A stretch of 25,445 bases of DNA, from NCBI RefSeq assembly GCF_039521745.1, contig NZ_BAAACT010000141.1; one strand, 5' to 3'. A program made the translations under genes and the position numbers. The number at the start of each line of letters is the position of its first letter. The first letter of the stretch is position 1. Shown here piece by piece: positions 22,894 through 25,445 of the stretch. This DNA is from Faecalicatena contorta (lineage in GTDB: Bacteria; Bacillota; Clostridia; Lachnospirales; Lachnospiraceae). The notes under the pieces are model-generated. The model searched no databases and was not told where the DNA came from. It worked only from the letters and a program-made list of their open reading frames with translations.

Positions 22894-22951
22894 AGGTACC
22901 TCATAGGGGGCTGATCCTTTTTCCAAAAGAGCAGCCCCCTATGAGGTACCT
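22894..22951 (+). promoter_or_regulatory. Perfect 20-bp hairpin touching the radA ribosome binding site
   Basis: AGGTACCTCATAGGGGGCTG (22894-22913) is the exact reverse complement of 22932-22951. The 18-base loop itself contains CTTTT/AAAAG around TCC. The right arm ends one base before GGGAGGAAGGAG, the radA ribosome binding site. The stem has no T run after it, so it is not an intrinsic terminator. It may be an operator, an mRNA-stabilising 5' hairpin, a protein-binding leader or a short repeat. Confidence 0.6.
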
Positions 22952-22967
22952 GGGAGGAAGGAGCATT

Positions 22968-24320
22968 ATGGCGAAGGCAAAAAAAAGTGTATTTTTCTGC
23001 CAGAACTGCGGGCATGAGGAGTCAAAATGGCTGGGGCAGTGCCCTGCCTGCAAGGAATGGAATACTTTTGTTGAGGAGAAGGTAAGTACCGCGAAGACAG
23101 CAGTGGTTAAGACTGTAAGGGAGGCGGAGGTTGTATCGCTCTCGGAGGTCAGTGCGGACGATCACACAAGGATTCTGACGGGGATACAGGAATTGGACCG
23201 GGTACTAGGGGGCGGTATTGTTCCGGGTTCCCTGGTACTGGTGGGCGGCGATCCCGGAATCGGAAAATCAACACTTCTGCTTCAGGTATGTCAGCGGCTG
23301 TCACAAGAAAAGAACATTCTATATATATCAGGTGAAGAATCTCTGGCACAAATCAAGCTTCGGGCGAACCGTATGGGGGAATTTAAGGAAAATCTCAAGC
23401 TATTGTGCGAAACAAACCTGGAGACAATTAAGAATATTATCGAGGGCCGGCACCCCCAACTGGTGATCATCGATTCTATTCAAACGATGTACAGTGAAGA
23501 GGTATCTTCTGCACCGGGCAGTGTATCCCAGGTGAGGGAATCAACGAATGTTTTTATGCAGCTTGCAAAAGGCCTGGGAATTTCTATATTTATCGTGGGA
23601 CATGTGACAAAAGAAGGAACAGTTGCAGGGCCAAGAGTTCTGGAGCATATGGTGGATACTGTGTTATATTTTGAGGGGGACAGGCATGCGTCCTACCGGA
23701 TCTTGAGGGGTGTAAAGAATCGTTTTGGCTCTACCAATGAGATTGGTGTGTTTGAGATGAGACAGACAGGGCTCACAGAAGTGGAAAATCCTTCTGAATA
23801 TATGCTAAGCGGTAAACCGGAAAATGCGTCCGGTTCTGTAGTAGCATGTTCGATGGAGGGCACAAGGCCGATTCTGATTGAAATACAGGCGCTTGTCTGC
23901 CAGAGTAATTTTGGGCTTCCAAGAAGAACGGCAGCAGGCACAGATTATAACAGAGTTAATCTGCTGATGGCTGTACTGGAAAAAAGAATCGGGCTGCCGC
24001 TTTCCAATTATGATGCCTATGTAAATATAGCAGGAGGGATCAAGATGAATGAGCCTGCAATCGACTTGGGAATTATTATGGCGTTGGTTTCCAGCTATAA
24101 GAACCGGCCAATTGATGAGAAAATGATCGTATTTGGGGAAGTAGGGCTGAGCGGTGAGGTCCGGGCAGTCAATATGCCGGAGCAGAGAGTGTCGGAAGCA
24201 AAAAAACTGGGGTTTGAGACCTGTGTACTGCCAGCTGTATCAAGAGATATGGTGAAAGATATAAAAGGAATTAAAATAGTAGGTGTTAAAACGATTAATG
24301 ATGCAATGAATCTTTTATAA
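22968..24320 (+). CDS. radA: DNA repair protein RadA
   Basis: 450 residues from the ATG at 22968, chosen for GGAGGAAGGAG just upstream; a longer frame from 22941 would start inside the hairpin. The N-terminal C4 zinc finger uses Cys11, Cys14, Cys25 and Cys28. The RecA-like ATPase has Walker A GGDPGIGKST (93-102), Walker B VIIDSIQTM (about 166-174) and the RadA-specific KNRFG motif at 250-254. The C-terminal part (about 275-450) is the Lon-like domain with GGIKMNEPAIDLG. RadA (Sms) drives branch migration in recombination repair and transformation. No disA, its common Clostridial neighbour, follows. Confidence 0.95.
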   Translation: MAKAKKSVFFCQNCGHEESKWLGQCPACKEWNTFVEEKVSTAKTAVVKTVREAEVVSLSEVSADDHTRILTGIQELDRVLGGGIVPGSLVLVGGDPGIGKSTLLLQVCQRLSQEKNILYISGEESLAQIKLRANRMGEFKENLKLLCETNLETIKNIIEGRHPQLVIIDSIQTMYSEEVSSAPGSVSQVRESTNVFMQLAKGLGISIFIVGHVTKEGTVAGPRVLEHMVDTVLYFEGDRHASYRILRGVKNRFGSTNEIGVFEMRQTGLTEVENPSEYMLSGKPENASGSVVACSMEGTRPILIEIQALVCQSNFGLPRRTAAGTDYNRVNLLMAVLEKRIGLPLSNYDAYVNIAGGIKMNEPAIDLGIIMALVSSYKNRPIDEKMIVFGEVGLSGEVRAVNMPEQRVSEAKKLGFETCVLPAVSRDMVKDIKGIKIVGVKTINDAMNLL

Positions 24321-24387
24321 AACGTTGTATATTAAGTGTAGAAGGAAGAAGAGTAATGATATCAGTCCAAGAAAAGGAGAAATGGTA

Positions 24388-24975
24388 ATGGAGTTTACAA
24401 AAAATAATACATTCTGGATACATGAACCCACCCTGTATCACTTTGAAGAGGGGAAGCTAGCTATCATAACAGAACCGGAAACGGACTTTTGGCAGCGTAC
24501 CTATTATGGATTCCGCAATGACAATGCACCTGCGCTGCTGATAAAAACTGACGAGCCCTACTTTTCATTTACAATTAAAACCGAATTTGACAGTACCCAC
24601 AGATTTGATCAGTGTGGCATTATGGTATATCAGGATAGCGATAACTGACTGAAAGCATCTATAGAATACGAGAATGAGTATTTTCAGCGCCTGGGGAGCG
24701 TAGTCACCAATTGTGGATATTCAGACTGGGCGACTACGGATATTCCGGCGGATCAGAAGAGCATGTTTTACAGACTGAGCAGGCGTAAGAGTGATTATCT
24801 TGTGGAAAACTCCTACGACGGAATTCATTTTAAGCAGATGAGAATTGCACATCTTTTCCAAGGGGAAGGGCATGTTAATGTTGGGGTATACGCATGCAGC
24901 CCTGAAAAATCTTCATTCCAAGCGGTGTTTTCAGAAGCAATATTTTCTGAATGTCATTGGGAACCGCATCAGTAA
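24388..24975 (+). pseudogene. DUF1349-type protein interrupted by one in-frame UGA
   Basis: The ATG at 24388 follows AAAGGAG. One frame of 196 codons runs to a TAA at 24973-24975 except for TGA at 24646-24648 (codon 87). The halves read GIMVYQDSDN, stop, LKASIEYENEYFQRLGSVV, and the second half ends in GVYACSPEKSSFQAVFSEA. This matches DUF1349 proteins (concanavalin/LamG-like jelly roll, often near sugar metabolism genes). In the family, as I know it, the position of the stop is usually Trp (DSDNWLKAS), so a single TGG to TGA change would explain it. Nothing else is damaged, so the event is recent, or the codon is read through. Alternative: two separate small proteins, but the second half lacks a good start. 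Confidence 0.75.
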
Positions 24976-25055
24976 AAAAAATTGCATAACAGCGCTGTCA
25001 AAACTAACAATAAATTGTCTGAAATGTATGAATAAAATAAAAAACAAGAAAATTA

Positions 25056-25084
25056 TTGACAATTACGAACTGGAATGATAATAT
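25056..25084 (+). promoter_or_regulatory. First of three tandem strong promoters (rRNA-type)
   Basis: TTGACA (25056-25061), 17-base spacer, TAATAT (25079-25084) with TGA before it, an extended -10. A CTGGC/GCCAG hairpin with an inner AGC/GCT stem lies downstream at 25124-25150. Confidence 0.7.
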
Positions 25085-25211
25085 TAAGTTCCATCGCGGA
25101 TGACAAACCTGCTGCAAGCGAGACTGGCAGAGCGGAAGCTTCTGAGCCAGACAGGAGTTATGCAGAGGTTCAATCAACTGGCAGATCAAGTTGAAAAATG
25201 TCGAAAAATGC

Positions 25212-25241
25212 TTGACAAATAGCAGCGTGATGTGGTAAGCT
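25212..25241 (+). promoter_or_regulatory. Second tandem promoter (rRNA-type)
   Basis: TTGACA (25212-25217), an 18-base spacer and TAAGCT (25236-25241) preceded by TGG, an extended -10 with a weak core. GAAAAATG occurs twice just upstream. Confidence 0.65.
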
Positions 25242-25311
25242 ATTAAAGCTGTCGTATGAGTGACTGGAAATAACTGGGAGCCCGATGCGGAAAAGAAAAA
25301 TAAAAAAGTTC

Positions 25312-25340
25312 TTGACAGACTGCAACGAACATGGTATTCT
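25312..25340 (+). promoter_or_regulatory. Third tandem promoter (rRNA-type)
   Basis: TTGACA (25312-25317), a 17-base spacer and TATTCT (25335-25340) preceded by TGG. This is the nearest promoter to the predicted 16S rRNA start. Confidence 0.75.
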
Positions 25341-25445
25341 ATAAAAGTTGCTGCTGACGACAAAGAACGACAGCAAAAACAACAAAGCACCTTGATAATT
25401 AAACAATAGACAACAAACCCTTGAAAATTTCTTATAGAGAAAATT
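25341..25445 (+). other. Probable 16S rRNA operon leader (partial, runs off the window)
   Basis: After three strong tandem promoters, the A-rich leader carries ACCTTGATAATTAAACAATA and CCCTTGAAAATTTC, which resemble the boxA-containing leaders before 16S genes in Clostridia. No coding frame is present. The 16S gene itself is not in the window, so this call is inference from promoter strength and leader style. Confidence 0.65.

Noticed and set aside
1..25445. CRISPR array, tRNA genes, integrase or transposase genes
   Set aside because: I looked for regularly spaced repeats, cloverleaf patterns with the TTCGA loop and recombinase motifs and saw none; the 292-bp element has no transposase inside.

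Overview
The window looks like the chromosome of a spore-forming, low-to-medium GC Firmicute of class Clostridia, most likely a gut Lachnospiraceae. The reasons are the spoVAD/spoVAE spore genes behind a sigma-G-type promoter, strong AGGAGG-type ribosome binding sites before most genes, sigma-A promoters of TTGACA/TATAAT type, and protein families typical of that group (Na/Pi symporter with a PhoU tail, two-gene ThrE exporter, ClpC, RadA). The family assignment is inference; no 16S sequence lies inside the window.

Layout. 1-1676: spore DPA-uptake genes spoVAD and spoVAE. 1784-3424: a Na+/phosphate cotransporter homologue, followed by about 280 bases packed with inverted repeats (candidate structured RNA or repeat). 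3717-5858: a uroporphyrinogen-decarboxylase-like methyltransferase (minus strand) divergent from an AraC regulator. 6185-6598: an unknown small protein (minus strand) sharing an intergenic region with the phosphate operon. 6905-13052: a complete phosphate operon pstS-pstC-pstA-pstB-phoU-phoP-phoR behind an array of Pho-box-like hexamers. 13178-15483: an unknown soluble protein plus the CstA peptide/pyruvate-type transporter. 15693-17098: two-gene threonine/serine exporter, overlapping tail-to-tail with an AraC regulator (17050-17889). 18094-18951: a DapF-family protein whose two catalytic cysteines are replaced. 18959-19250: a 292-bp branched palindromic element. 19433-22339: a small GntR regulator and ClpC. 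22413-22826: an unknown beta-rich protein. 22968-24320: radA behind a perfect 20-bp hairpin. 24388-24975: a DUF1349-type gene interrupted by one in-frame UGA. 25056-25445: three tandem strong promoters and a leader that most likely belong to an rRNA operon starting just beyond the window.

How the genes fit together. The centre of the window is phosphate acquisition: PstSCAB imports phosphate, PhoU links transport to the PhoR kinase, and PhoP would bind the Pho-box array before pstS, so the regulators are encoded in the operon they control. The nearby Na/Pi protein also carries a PhoU-like domain. Most other genes are housekeeping or single transporter units.

Most interesting points: a PstS with its two sequence halves in swapped order; a DapF homologue with Ser73 and Thr220 where both active-site cysteines are expected; the 292-bp branched palindrome after dapF; the hairpin-rich stretch after the Na/Pi gene; and the perfect hairpin touching the radA ribosome binding site. 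I did not find a convincing new multi-gene defence or mobile system here; the novelty candidates are single genes and RNA/DNA structures.
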